From Silicimonas sp. (lineage in GTDB: Bacteria > Pseudomonadota > Alphaproteobacteria > Rhodobacterales > Rhodobacteraceae): a stretch of DNA of 64,000 bases. The notes below the pieces were generated by a model. It saw only the letters and a list, made by a program, of their open reading frames with translations. It had not been told where the DNA came from and searched no databases. The position numbers and the translations under genes are program-made. Positions 1 to 8,535 of the stretch are shown in pieces (the stretch's first letter is position 1; each line of letters begins with the position of its first letter). The stretch covers positions 1 through 64,000 of the forward strand of contig JAJDVJ010000026.1 of assembly GCA_022826205.1 (NCBI GenBank), read 5' to 3'.

Positions 1-163
1 TTTGGTATAATTACACTTCGACTAGAGCCCCTTGGGCCCGACTTGGACGTGTTCTCTTTTCGTGAAGACTAGAGGATCTTCGTCGGGTTCGGGAAGTCTC
101 AATGCGCTTGCCGTGTTGGGAGGGGGCGGGCTTCACCCCACGGCAATCCTAGGGAGGAAATTG

Positions 164-625
164 ATGTCGATAACGCTCAATATCAACGGTCAGGATCACT
201 CGATCGACGTGGATCCACAAATGCCCCTGCTTTGGGCAATCCGCGAAACGGTCGGCCTGACAGGCACGAAGTTCGGCTGCGGGATCGCCCAGTGCGGCAA
301 TTGCACCGTGATCGTCGACGGCAACGCCGTGCGGTCCTGCAACACGCCCGTCGCAGCCGCTGCGGGAAAGACAATTCGCACCATCGAAGGCGTCTCGGAG
401 AACAACGACCACCCTGTTCAGCAGGCATGGCAGGAAATTACGGTCCCGCAATGCGGGTATTGCCAGTCCGGCCAGATCATGTCGGCGGTCGCCCTGCTGG
501 AGAAGAGTCCAGATCCCACGGACAACGAGATCGACAAAGCCATGGCCGGAAACATCTGCCGGTGCGGCACTTACCCGCGAATTCGCGCAGCCATTCATCG
601 CGCTGCCGAACTGAGCAAGACCTGA
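164..625 (+). CDS. (2Fe-2S)-binding small subunit of a molybdenum hydroxylase (isoquinoline 1-oxidoreductase alpha-like)
   Basis: A 153-residue electron-transfer subunit of the xanthine dehydrogenase family. It would pass electrons from the molybdopterin centre of the next gene product through two [2Fe-2S] clusters. The plant-ferredoxin-type cluster ligands are C39, C44, C47 and C59 ([11 protein letters not shown] then SC). The second, family-specific cluster is carried by CGYC (97, 100) and ICRC (132, 134). Length and cysteine spacing match IorA-type subunits. An in-frame extension reaches upstream, but the ATG at 164 follows AGGGAGGAAA and gives the canonical N-terminus. The large-subunit gene begins 11 bp downstream, so the two are co-transcribed. 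The substrate cannot be read from this subunit. Confidence 0.93.
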   Translation: MSITLNINGQDHSIDVDPQMPLLWAIRETVGLTGTKFGCGIAQCGNCTVIVDGNAVRSCNTPVAAAAGKTIRTIEGVSENNDHPVQQAWQEITVPQCGYCQSGQIMSAVALLEKSPDPTDNEIDKAMAGNICRCGTYPRIRAAIHRAAELSKT

Positions 626-636
626 GGGAGAATGTC

Positions 637-2832
637 ATGAAACATATGAACCTCACCAGACGGAACTTCATGCAGATCACGACCTCGGCCGCGGGCGGTC
701 TGATGGTTGGAATTCATTTCCCGTCGATAGCCGGGGCCAGCGGTGAAGGTGCCGCGGCGGAAATAAACGCCTGGCTAACCATCGACCCCAACAACATCGT
801 CAGCATCGTGACGCCCCAGACTGAAATGGGCCAGGGTGCCTTCACGGCGGTTCCCATGATGGTGGCAGAGGAACTTGACATACCGTGGGAGAACGTCCGG
901 CATGTCTATGCAAGTGCCAACCGCCATGTGAACAATGGCAATCTCTACACGACGACGTCCACTGGCGGGTCCACAACAGTTTCGCGCCGTCACCCGTACA
1001 TGATGCAGGCCGGTGCCTCGGCCCGCGAACGTCTCCGGGTGGCCGCGGCGAACCGCTGGCAAGTGCCGGTGGACAAGGTGACCGCGAAGCAAGGCTGGCT
1101 CACGACCGAGCACGAGGAGCAGGGCACGATTCAGGGCACCTATGGCGAATTCGCGGCCGAAGCCGCAGCCGTAACGCTCGATGAAGAGCCGGCAATCAAG
1201 GCCTACGGCGACTGGTGGCTTCTTGGCAGGGACATCCCGCGTTTGGACGTGCCGCTTAAGACCAACGGAACCGCAACCTACCCAATCGACGTGTCCGTTC
1301 CCGGCATGGTCCATGCCGCGGCGATGGCTTGTCCGGTGCCCGAGGGTCGGCTGGTGAGCTACGATTTCGACGCGGTCAAGGACATGCCTGGCGTCATTGC
1401 GGCGGTTGAGCTCGAGCAGGTCAAGGAAGTGCCGGCCTTCACCGACCTGCGCAGCGGCGTCGCGATCGTGGCCGACAGCTGGTATCAGGCACAGAACGCA
1501 TTGGCGGTCATGCCCATTGTCTGGGACTATGGCCGGGGCGCTTCAATCAGCACCGAAAGCCAGATGGCCGAGGCGATGCAGCTGATATCGCAACCTGGGG
1601 CGCTTGTACTCAACGAGGACGGCAATGTCGGTCGCAGGTTGGATCGTGGCGTGAATCACGATGCGGTGCACGGGATCATTGAGGCTTCTGCCAATCAGGT
1701 AGTCGGCGAAGTCTACTACCGGCCGTTCGAAACTCATGCGACAATGATGCCGCCCTGTGCCGTAGCTGACGTGAAGGACGACAGGGTCGACGTCTGGACC
1801 TTTACCCAGGACATCGCTCGTTCCCTGAACGAGGTTGCCGACCAACTGGGGCGCGACACCGAGAACGTGTTTCTGAACCAGACCTATCTGGGCGGCGGCT
1901 TCGGTGGCGGCTACAACATGGATGTGCACCGGCAAGCAGCCGCCATTTCGGCGGCGGTTGGACGGCCGGTCAAGGTAATCCGTTCGCGCGAGGAAGACGT
2001 CGCGCAGGACAGCCAGCGCCCACCTGTCTGGGGGACCTACAAGGCCGCGCTTGGCGAGGATGGTCTTCCCGAAGCTCTCGTAACCCATTTCGTGGGCGAC
2101 GAGAAGTTTCCCGCCTTCTCGCAGCGCGGCGTGGCCAACATGCCCTACTTGGTGCCGAACCGCCGCCACGAATACAGCGCGGTCCAGAACCATATCCCGA
2201 TCGGCTATCACAGGGCGCCGGGCGCCAACTCCACCGGGTTCATTGTCGAGCAAATGGTCGATGAGTTGGCCCAGGCTGGCGGCTGGGACCCGCTGGATTG
2301 GCGGATCAAGATGACCGAGGGTAACGAACCTTGGCAGCGCGTTCTGCTGGCGATGAAGGAAAAGTCCGGCTGGACGACCGATATGGGTCGGGGTGAAGGC
2401 ATGGGAATTGGGGTGGTCGAATCGCACGGCACCGTTGCCGGTTGCGTCGCCACCGTGGCGATTAGCCGCCGCGGCCAGATCTTCATCGACAAGCTGGACT
2501 TCTACCTCAACAGCGGCTACGTCATCAATCCGCTAGGCGCGCGCGAACAAGCCGAAAGCTCGGCGATCTGGGAACTGTCCCACGCCATGTTCGGTGGCCT
2601 CGTCATCCGCGACGGTCGGATCGTGAACACGAACTTCGACAGCTACCAGGTGATGAAGATGCCGGATACGCCTCCCGAGATCGAGGTGCACATGGAGATG
2701 TCGGAGGATCAGTGGTGGGGTGGCCTAGGGGAGCCGACCGGTCCACCGACCCCGCCCGCGGTTGCCAACGCGATCTATTACGCAACCGGCAAGCGGATCC
2801 GCTCCACGCCGCTGGCAAAGGCGGAATTGTGA
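637..2832 (+). CDS. Tat-exported molybdopterin-binding large subunit of an isoquinoline-oxidoreductase-type hydroxylase
   Basis: A 731-residue catalytic subunit of the xanthine dehydrogenase/IorB family, expected to hydroxylate a heterocycle or oxidise an aldehyde using a Mo-cytosine-dinucleotide-type cofactor. The start at 637 follows a GAGGGAG ribosome site and gives an N-terminus with twin arginines (TRRNFMQ, R8-R9) and a hydrophobic stretch ending near GAS, a Tat signal. Visible family motifs are EMGQG near residue 65, the glycine loop GGGFGGG near 419 and the C-terminal GLGEP, whose glutamate (about residue 699) is the expected catalytic base. GGGFGGG replaces the commoner GGGFGRR of IorB. 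The small subunit has no signal of its own and would be carried across with this one. No third, cytochrome-type subunit is present; a NosR-like protein lies 0.7 kb downstream. Confidence 0.92.
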   Translation: MKHMNLTRRNFMQITTSAAGGLMVGIHFPSIAGASGEGAAAEINAWLTIDPNNIVSIVTPQTEMGQGAFTAVPMMVAEELDIPWENVRHVYASANRHVNNGNLYTTTSTGGSTTVSRRHPYMMQAGASARERLRVAAANRWQVPVDKVTAKQGWLTTEHEEQGTIQGTYGEFAAEAAAVTLDEEPAIKAYGDWWLLGRDIPRLDVPLKTNGTATYPIDVSVPGMVHAAAMACPVPEGRLVSYDFDAVKDMPGVIAAVELEQVKEVPAFTDLRSGVAIVADSWYQAQNALAVMPIVWDYGRGASISTESQMAEAMQLISQPGALVLNEDGNVGRRLDRGVNHDAVHGIIEASANQVVGEVYYRPFETHATMMPPCAVADVKDDRVDVWTFTQDIARSLNEVADQLGRDTENVFLNQTYLGGGFGGGYNMDVHRQAAAISAAVGRPVKVIRSREEDVAQDSQRPPVWGTYKAALGEDGLPEALVTHFVGDEKFPAFSQRGVANMPYLVPNRRHEYSAVQNHIPIGYHRAPGANSTGFIVEQMVDELAQAGGWDPLDWRIKMTEGNEPWQRVLLAMKEKSGWTTDMGRGEGMGIGVVESHGTVAGCVATVAISRRGQIFIDKLDFYLNSGYVINPLGAREQAESSAIWELSHAMFGGLVIRDGRIVNTNFDSYQVMKMPDTPPEIEVHMEMSEDQWWGGLGEPTGPPTPPAVANAIYYATGKRIRSTPLAKAEL

Positions 2833-2890
2833 CGAAGTCCGGGGCCCGGTGGGCTCCGGGAACGCCCGTCCTCCCTCTAGGGCGAAAATC

Positions 2891-2915
2891 GGAAGGAGCC
2901 GCTGCGGCTCCTTCC
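2891..2915 (+). terminator. GC-rich hairpin after the molybdenum hydroxylase genes
   Basis: A perfect 10-bp stem (GGAAGGAGCC / GGCTCCTTCC) with a 5-nt loop lies 58 bp after the large-subunit stop. The downstream tract is only CTTGG, so it may act as a partial terminator or an mRNA 3'-end stabiliser rather than a full stop between this gene pair and the pentapeptide gene. Confidence 0.55.
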
Positions 2916-3010
2916 CTTGGTATCGGCGCATGCTGTCAACATGCCGTCATGGCCGGATCCGTCGTCGGTGACCGTGAGCCATCTCTTGCATGCGTGAGTG
3001 ACCGACTCCC

Positions 3011-3565
3011 TTGAAGGCAATTCCGGCAGCGGCGTTTCTTGCAATATTGCCAATCCTGGCTTGGGCGTGGGATCCGGACGATCTGAACCGGTTTCGCAGC
3101 ACGCTGACCTGCATGTCCTGCGACTTGACCGGCGCGAACCTCGTCAAGGCCGATCTTCGGGCGTCGAACCTTGGCGGAAGTGATCTGACAGATGCCCGGC
3201 TATCCTACAGCATTCTGATCGGCGGAAATCTGTCGGGGGTGACACTGACTGGGGCCGACCTTCGGGGGGCAAACCTTTTCTATAGCCTGCTGGATGGCGC
3301 CAAGCTGGACGACGCCGATCTGACCGGAGCCATATTGACCGGAGCGACGCTGGCCGGGGCCGATCTGACCGGGTCGGACCTAGGCGGTGCGAACCTCTTT
3401 TCGGCCAACCTCGCGGGTGCAATCATGCACCGGACCGACCTTAGGCACGCCTCGCTTGCGCGCGCCAATCTGAGCGGCACCAAAATTGAACGTACCGCGC
3501 TCGAGAATGCGATCTTGTGCAAAACCCTGATGCCGGACGGACGCAGTGCAGACAGGGACTGCTAG
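3011..3565 (+). CDS. Secreted pentapeptide-repeat protein
   Basis: A 184-residue protein with a cleavable signal peptide (residues 1-19, ending AWA). About 25 A(D/N)LxX pentapeptides fill residues 38-165, for example GADLRGANLFYS and ADLTGSDLGGANL, and should fold as a right-handed quadrilateral beta-helix. Four cysteines sit at the edges: C34 and C37 as CMSC before the helix, and C170 and C184 after it, fitting disulfide formation in the periplasm. The start is TTG at 3011; an in-frame ATG at 2990 runs straight into a stop, so no earlier start is available. The 3' end overlaps the NosR-like gene by 20 bp, implying translational coupling and a shared role. Molecular function unknown; a scaffold or maturation partner for the redox complex is only a guess. 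Confidence 0.85.
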   Translation: MKAIPAAAFLAILPILAWAWDPDDLNRFRSTLTCMSCDLTGANLVKADLRASNLGGSDLTDARLSYSILIGGNLSGVTLTGADLRGANLFYSLLDGAKLDDADLTGAILTGATLAGADLTGSDLGGANLFSANLAGAIMHRTDLRHASLARANLSGTKIERTALENAILCKTLMPDGRSADRDC

Positions 3566-5690
3566 GAGTTGGCTTCCGCGCACCTGGCGGCTGCCGGGGT
3601 TGTTGGCGCTCGCGCTTGGGGCCTGGCTAGTCGGCCCGACGCCGATATGGGCACAAGGCGACGCACGCGAGACGCCATCGCTGCTTGATCGACTGACTCC
3701 TGAAGTTATGTCCGCGGTCTTTCCCGGAATCACCCGGCTGGAAATGGTGAAGGACGACGGGCCTGTCGCCGCCGCCGTCTATCGCAGGGAGGAGAAGGCG
3801 GGATACGTCTTTTCGACGCTCGATGTGCTGCGTGCTCCGGGCTATTCGAGCACGCCTTTCGACGTCGTAGCAGGTGTCACGATGGACGGCCGGATTACGG
3901 GAGCGGTGGTCCTATTCCACCGCGAACCCTACCTGATCAACGACGCCCGCCGTACTGCGCTTCTCGTCACCTTTTTGCAAGCCATCGAGGGCAGCGAGGC
4001 GCGGCTCGGGGCCGAAAGCGGACTGCCGCCGGACTTCGTAGCCGGAGCGACCATATCCGCACGCGCCATGCGAAACGCGGTTCAGGAAGGCGCTCGCATG
4101 GTGCTGCGCTATCGCACCGAAGAGATCGTGATCACCGAGCCGACCATCGACATGATCAACTTCAAGCCAATGAGCCAGGAGCAGCTTGTCGCTGACGGTG
4201 GACTGGCCTTTGCGCATGTAACGAACGCAATGCTGGCCGAGGTGATGGCGCGTGCCGGGGTTGGCGACCTGCTGCCAGAGGTGCCCATGTCGGGCGGACC
4301 GGACGACACCTACATCAACTTCGTGACCGGCTACGCCAATCCGCCAAAGGTCGGGCGCAACGGCGCCGGGCTGGAACCCTTTGACGAACTGACAAATCGC
4401 TGGCCCACGGGCACCCAAGGCATCTTCGTGGCCACGCTGGGCGGCGTCTACGACCACCGCGGAACGCGGTACAACAACCTGTCCAATGGCTTCCTGCTGG
4501 ATAGAGTGAAGGTCACGCAGGGCCAGCAAGACTTCAGTTTCACCAAGGCGGACATGATCGTGACGCGTGGCAAGATCGCAGACATCCTGGTGCTGCCACC
4601 AGATAGCGGCTTCGATCCGATGCAGCCGTGGCGCGCAGACCTCTTCGCGACCGCGGTGAGACCTGACGGGAAAATGGAACGGTTCGTGCTGGCCGGTCTC
4701 GACTACACTCTGCCCGACTCCATGATCCTCATGCCGGAACCGGACCCGCCCCCGGTCTGGGTCGAACCTTGGGCGGACAGCATGTTCGACATCGCGATCC
4801 TCGCCACGGCTCTGGCGCTGCTGACCGCGCTTCTGGCTTTTCAGGCGCAGCTGGCCCGGCAGCGCCGATTGCATCGATGGCTCAGGATCTCGTTCCTGGT
4901 GTTCACGCTGGTCTGGATCGGCTGGATCGCCAGTGCGCAACTCTCCATCGTTCACCTGATAAACTATCTCAAGGCACCATTTGTGAACCTTGACCTTGCT
5001 TTCTATCTGGCCGAACCGTTGATCGTGATCCTTGCGGGATACACCGCGATCTCGCTTGTCCTGCTGGGACGCGGCGTCTTTTGCGGCTGGCTGTGCCCGT
5101 TCGGGGCCCTACAGGAACTGCTGGCACAGGCAGCCCGGACCCTGAACCTGCCGCAGTGGACGCCCTCCATGCCCACGCAACGCGTCCTATGGAACGGCAA
5201 GTACGTTGCGCTTGGGGTGATCCTGCTGCTCACAGTTGTGGCCCCGGATGCCGCGACCGTCGCCGAAGAAGTCGAACCCTTCAAGACCGCGATCACGTCC
5301 GTATTCGTGCGCGGTCTGCCCTTTGTCGCCTATGCCGTCGTGCTTCTGGTGATCGGGCTCTTTGTAGAACGTGCCTTTTGCCGTTTCCTCTGCCCGCTCG
5401 GGGCGGGGCTTGCACTCCTCGACCGGCTGCACCTGTTCGAGCTGATCAAGCGTCGCCCGGAATGTGGCAATCCATGTCAGCTGTGCGAACGTTCCTGTCC
5501 CGTGAAGGCCATCGAGCCGTCCGGTGAGGTCGTCACGGCTGAGTGTTTCCAGTGTCTCGACTGCATGGTCGAGTACTACGACGACCGACGGTGCCCGCCC
5601 CTGGCGAAGCTGCGAAAGGAACAGGAACAGGCTGCAGGGTTTCGCCCCGACCTCAATTCGGCAGGCGCATATTTGCGGGCCCAGTCATGA
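3546..5690 (+). CDS. nosR-like: NosR/NirI-like membrane flavo-iron-sulfur protein
   Basis: A 714-residue protein of the NosR/NirI family, which in denitrifiers passes quinol electrons to periplasmic nitrous oxide reductase. The order is a signal/anchor (about residues 10-36), a periplasmic FMN-binding domain with flavinylation motif VAGAT (T169), transmembrane helices from about 415 to 630 carrying two CxxxCP motifs (C513/C517 and C612/C616), then a cytoplasmic ferredoxin domain with CGNPCQLCERSCP (from about 640) and CFQCLDC (from about 672). The usual attachment motif is S/T-GAT, so the first position is altered but the acceptor threonine remains. Start GTG at 3546 lies inside the pentapeptide gene, and the stop overlaps the ApbE start (ATGA). 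No nosZDFYL genes are in the window, so a job other than N2O reduction is likely. Confidence 0.9.
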   Translation: MQTGTARSWLPRTWRLPGLLALALGAWLVGPTPIWAQGDARETPSLLDRLTPEVMSAVFPGITRLEMVKDDGPVAAAVYRREEKAGYVFSTLDVLRAPGYSSTPFDVVAGVTMDGRITGAVVLFHREPYLINDARRTALLVTFLQAIEGSEARLGAESGLPPDFVAGATISARAMRNAVQEGARMVLRYRTEEIVITEPTIDMINFKPMSQEQLVADGGLAFAHVTNAMLAEVMARAGVGDLLPEVPMSGGPDDTYINFVTGYANPPKVGRNGAGLEPFDELTNRWPTGTQGIFVATLGGVYDHRGTRYNNLSNGFLLDRVKVTQGQQDFSFTKADMIVTRGKIADILVLPPDSGFDPMQPWRADLFATAVRPDGKMERFVLAGLDYTLPDSMILMPEPDPPPVWVEPWADSMFDIAILATALALLTALLAFQAQLARQRRLHRWLRISFLVFTLVWIGWIASAQLSIVHLINYLKAPFVNLDLAFYLAEPLIVILAGYTAISLVLLGRGVFCGWLCPFGALQELLAQAARTLNLPQWTPSMPTQRVLWNGKYVALGVILLLTVVAPDAATVAEEVEPFKTAITSVFVRGLPFVAYAVVLLVIGLFVERAFCRFLCPLGAGLALLDRLHLFELIKRRPECGNPCQLCERSCPVKAIEPSGEVVTAECFQCLDCMVEYYDDRRCPPLAKLRKEQEQAAGFRPDLNSAGAYLRAQS

Positions 5691-6649
5691 CCCCGTCGCG
5701 GCGCCGGACCTTACGGATACTCGCCGCCGGCTTGGCGGTGCCGCTGGGCGTTCTCGGGCTGCAGTCGACCCAAGGCCTTCCGCGGCCCGTGCGCTGGCAG
5801 GGAGAGGCGCTGGGTGCGGTGTCGGCCATGACGCTTTGGAGCGTCGACCCGGCACGCGCCAGCCGCGCCCTTTGGCGCATGCAGTTCGAGATCGCGCGGC
5901 TGGAGGCCATCTTCAGCCTCTTTCGACCGGACAGCGAATTGTCGCGATTGAACCGGGATGGACGGATCGAACGCCCCTCAAGAGACATGGTCGAAGTTCT
6001 CGATCTGAGCCGCCGGATCGCCGAGGCAAGTCGAGGGATGTTCGACCCTACAATTCAGCCGCTCTGGGCCCTTCACGCAGGCAGCAGGGCACCTGATCCG
6101 AGATTGATCGAACGCGTATTGCCTCTCGTCGACTACACATGCCTGACCGCACGCCGCAGTGGCATTCAATTTGGGCGCCCAAACATGGCCGCAAGCTTGA
6201 ACGGAATTGCGCAAGGGTATGTCACCGACCGGATCACTGAATTGCTGGGCAATGAAGGTTTCGAAAGCGCGGTGGTCGAACTGGGAGAAACCCGTGTTCT
6301 CGGACAGGCGCCGGATGACCGACCTTATTCCATCGGGCTTGTGAATCCGAATGTCCCAGGTCGCATTTCGGGCCAGGTGGCACTTGCCAATGCAGCGCTA
6401 TCGGTTTCCGGCGGCTATGGTCAGGCACTGCCGGACGGCACCGGCAACCACCTATTCGACCCTCGCAGCGGCCTGAGCGCAGGGAGCTTGTCACAGGTTG
6501 CCGTGATCGCGCCGAAGTCGGCGCTGGCCGACGCAATGTCAACAGCAATTTGCGTCGCCGGGGAAGGGGCGGCGCTGGCAATCCTGTCCACCGTACCATC
6601 CGCGCGGGCGATCTTGACGCGACCGGACGGGACCAGCGTCGAGGTCTAG
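5687..6649 (+). CDS. apbE/nosX-like: FAD:protein FMN transferase (ApbE/NosX family)
   Basis: A 320-residue periplasmic flavin transferase that would attach FMN from FAD to a threonine of the neighbouring NosR-like protein. The N-terminus carries an arginine-rich, Tat-like signal (RRRTLRIL followed by a hydrophobic stretch). Family landmarks are ESE-like FRPDSELSRLN near residue 87, a central SLNGIAQGYVTDR equivalent to the ApbE GGIAKGYA motif, and the C-terminal metal/FAD region around VSGGYGQ and HLFDPRSG. It begins on the ATGA that ends the NosR-like gene, a standard sign of coupled translation. Its last 4 bp overlap the end of the convergent gene. The family assignment is secure; NosR as its client is inferred from the tight linkage. 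Confidence 0.92.
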   Translation: MTPSRRRTLRILAAGLAVPLGVLGLQSTQGLPRPVRWQGEALGAVSAMTLWSVDPARASRALWRMQFEIARLEAIFSLFRPDSELSRLNRDGRIERPSRDMVEVLDLSRRIAEASRGMFDPTIQPLWALHAGSRAPDPRLIERVLPLVDYTCLTARRSGIQFGRPNMAASLNGIAQGYVTDRITELLGNEGFESAVVELGETRVLGQAPDDRPYSIGLVNPNVPGRISGQVALANAALSVSGGYGQALPDGTGNHLFDPRSGLSAGSLSQVAVIAPKSALADAMSTAICVAGEGAALAILSTVPSARAILTRPDGTSVEV

Positions 6650-8019
6650 CGCGTCAGAGCCGCCAGCCCGGCCAGCGCGATGGCGCGAAACATCGGGTCG
6701 TCCAGGGTTTCGGCTATCGCGACGGCTGTGTCCAAGTCGCCGGCACGCGCCTGCGCCAGGACCACGGCTGTTACCAGTTCCTCGGCGTCGGCGCGCCCTG
6801 CGAATTCCGTCACCAAGTCCAGTGCCTGGTCGGTCTTGCCTTCCGTTGCCAATATCACCGCGATGGCACGAACCGCATCGAACCGCTTGTTTCGATTGGA
6901 AATACTGGCCACCATATCGAGCCCCGCACTCGATCGATCGATCCTGACGTACTCGCGGGCGATGATCGCACGGGCGCGGTCGAGATCCTCGATCACCGCG
7001 ATCTCGGAAAGTGTCTCAACGCTGTCATCGTAGGCGCCCAACATGGCCTGCCGTTCGGCAAGCGCGGTCAGCGCGGAACCATCGCCATAGGCTTCTTGAA
7101 TGGCGCGTGCCATCTCCAGCGCGCCTCCGAAATCCCCTGCGGCCGCCATGCCATCGGCAATTGCAACCATCGCCTCGCGATCACCGTAGGACGCCTCGAT
7201 CCGCCGCGCCGTGGTCAGGGCCGCCTCGATGTTCCCTTGCGCCACCTGCGCCGTCGCGATTCCAGCCATGGCGCGCGCGCGCCCGGCAAGATCGGGTATT
7301 GCGAACGCGGTCTGCAATCCGGCTTCAATATCCCCGCTCCGCGATTGAATCACGGCAATTTCCGCCAGCGCTTCGTAAAACCAGTAGTGGTCGAACTGCT
7401 CGCTGCGCGCGACCAGCCCACTGGCAATCTTGAAGCGGTTCTGTTCCGCGGTGAACCAATAATCCATGCCAATCCGCGCCGCCGCGTGCATCGCGGAGGG
7501 GATGTCGCCCGACCGCGCCACCGAGACCGCGATCGCCGCCTGCGCCTCTGATCTGCGGAACGGATTGTTGATCGCAACTACGGTGTCGAATGCCTCGTCG
7601 ATCAGGCCCCGGGCGGCCTGTTCGACCGCCAGCGTTTCAAGCGCAAGATCCTTGGTCGAGTGGTTGCGTGCGTCGCCAATCTCCATCGCAATCTCGAATG
7701 CCATTTCGAATGCCCCCTGCCGCGCGGCCGCCCGGACGATTTCGGCTTCGGCCTCGGCCATCGTTATGGGGCTTTCGATCAGCCCGGCCTCCTTGGCGGC
7801 CTCTGCCAGACGCCCCAATTCGGCCAGTGCCGCTGCAATCGCGAAGTGCGCTTCGTCGCGCTGCAATTGCCGGCCCAATTCCTCGGTCGCACCCCGGGCG
7901 GCGTGCAACAGACAATCCGCTGTCGCGGGCGTACACTCGATCGGAGAACCGTGCGCGACCATTCCACCGAACCCGATGGAAAGCATGCCCAACACCAAAG
8001 CTTGTCGGAGTGGCCTCAT
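6646..8019 (-). CDS. Secreted alpha-helical (TPR-like) repeat protein
   Basis: A 457-residue protein of unknown function. The ATG at 8019 is followed by a typical signal peptide (residues 1-24, positively charged start then LGMLSIGFGGMVAHG), and C29 and C36 come just after. An upstream in-frame start would hide this signal inside the protein, so it is rejected. The rest consists of roughly a dozen 30-37-residue helical units with the pattern AxxxIAxxxAxxGxxxxAxxxAxxI, such as IATAQVAQGNIEAALTTARRI, resembling TPR or SEL1-type solenoids, which usually bind other proteins. It is tail-to-tail with the ApbE gene with a 4-bp overlap, so no terminator fits between them. Whether it belongs functionally to the redox cluster is not known. 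Confidence 0.75.
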   Translation of the reverse strand: MRPLRQALVLGMLSIGFGGMVAHGSPIECTPATADCLLHAARGATEELGRQLQRDEAHFAIAAALAELGRLAEAAKEAGLIESPITMAEAEAEIVRAAARQGAFEMAFEIAMEIGDARNHSTKDLALETLAVEQAARGLIDEAFDTVVAINNPFRRSEAQAAIAVSVARSGDIPSAMHAAARIGMDYWFTAEQNRFKIASGLVARSEQFDHYWFYEALAEIAVIQSRSGDIEAGLQTAFAIPDLAGRARAMAGIATAQVAQGNIEAALTTARRIEASYGDREAMVAIADGMAAAGDFGGALEMARAIQEAYGDGSALTALAERQAMLGAYDDSVETLSEIAVIEDLDRARAIIAREYVRIDRSSAGLDMVASISNRNKRFDAVRAIAVILATEGKTDQALDLVTEFAGRADAEELVTAVVLAQARAGDLDTAVAIAETLDDPMFRAIALAGLAALTR

Positions 8020-8535
8020 TCCAGCTACACCTGCCTTCGATTCCACCGGGTTGACAATAGCCCGAATTCGCGGCTGGCACACAGATGACTGCAATCGGCA
8101 AGACTATCGAATTCAAAGGGGTCCCCTTGGCTTGTCCGTGACTGCGCGATTCCCTGCTGAAAGGGACTGGCTGACGCGGAGTTGAGCCGGAGAGACGCAG
8201 GGCATCGGACGAATCCCCAGCGGGGCGGAAGACCCCGGACCATTGGAACGACCTGGCATGATCTCCATTAAGCGCCGATTGCGGCACTTCATCGCGTGCT
8301 CTGCGACGGCCTGAATTGCATCAATCTGGCCCGGTCTAGGCGGGCGAAGAAGGGCTCCAACGTTGCTTCATGCAGAACGGGCACGGTTTCCCAAGCCACC
8401 ACGCCTGCCTGTCGATGTTCAGCGTACTCGACCCTGATTGCCTTCAGCGGGCGCTCCTCCGCCTTGCCCCGGATTGGGCCGGACGTGATCGCGGTCAAAG
8501 GCAAAGCGTGTAGGGTCAGAAAGCTAGGGTTGCCA
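8020..8535. other. Intergenic region, no convincing gene
   Basis: About 500 bp between the repeat-protein gene and the end of the LysR gene. A 71-codon reading frame on the minus strand (8289-8504) has a somewhat protein-like composition but no ribosome site, no recognisable motif and no family resemblance. It may be a gene relic. It lies downstream of the LysR gene, so it would be read only by read-through. Confidence 0.4.

Noticed and set aside
3912-4955. A 347-codon minus-strand frame opposite the NosR-like gene
   Set aside because: No motif or start signal; the plus strand carries a complete NosR-family protein with all cofactor motifs.
3546-6649. Part of a nitrous oxide reduction (nos) operon
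   Set aside because: NosR- and NosX-like genes are present, but there is no nosZ, nosD, nosF, nosY or nosL on either side; both flanks are complete and unrelated.
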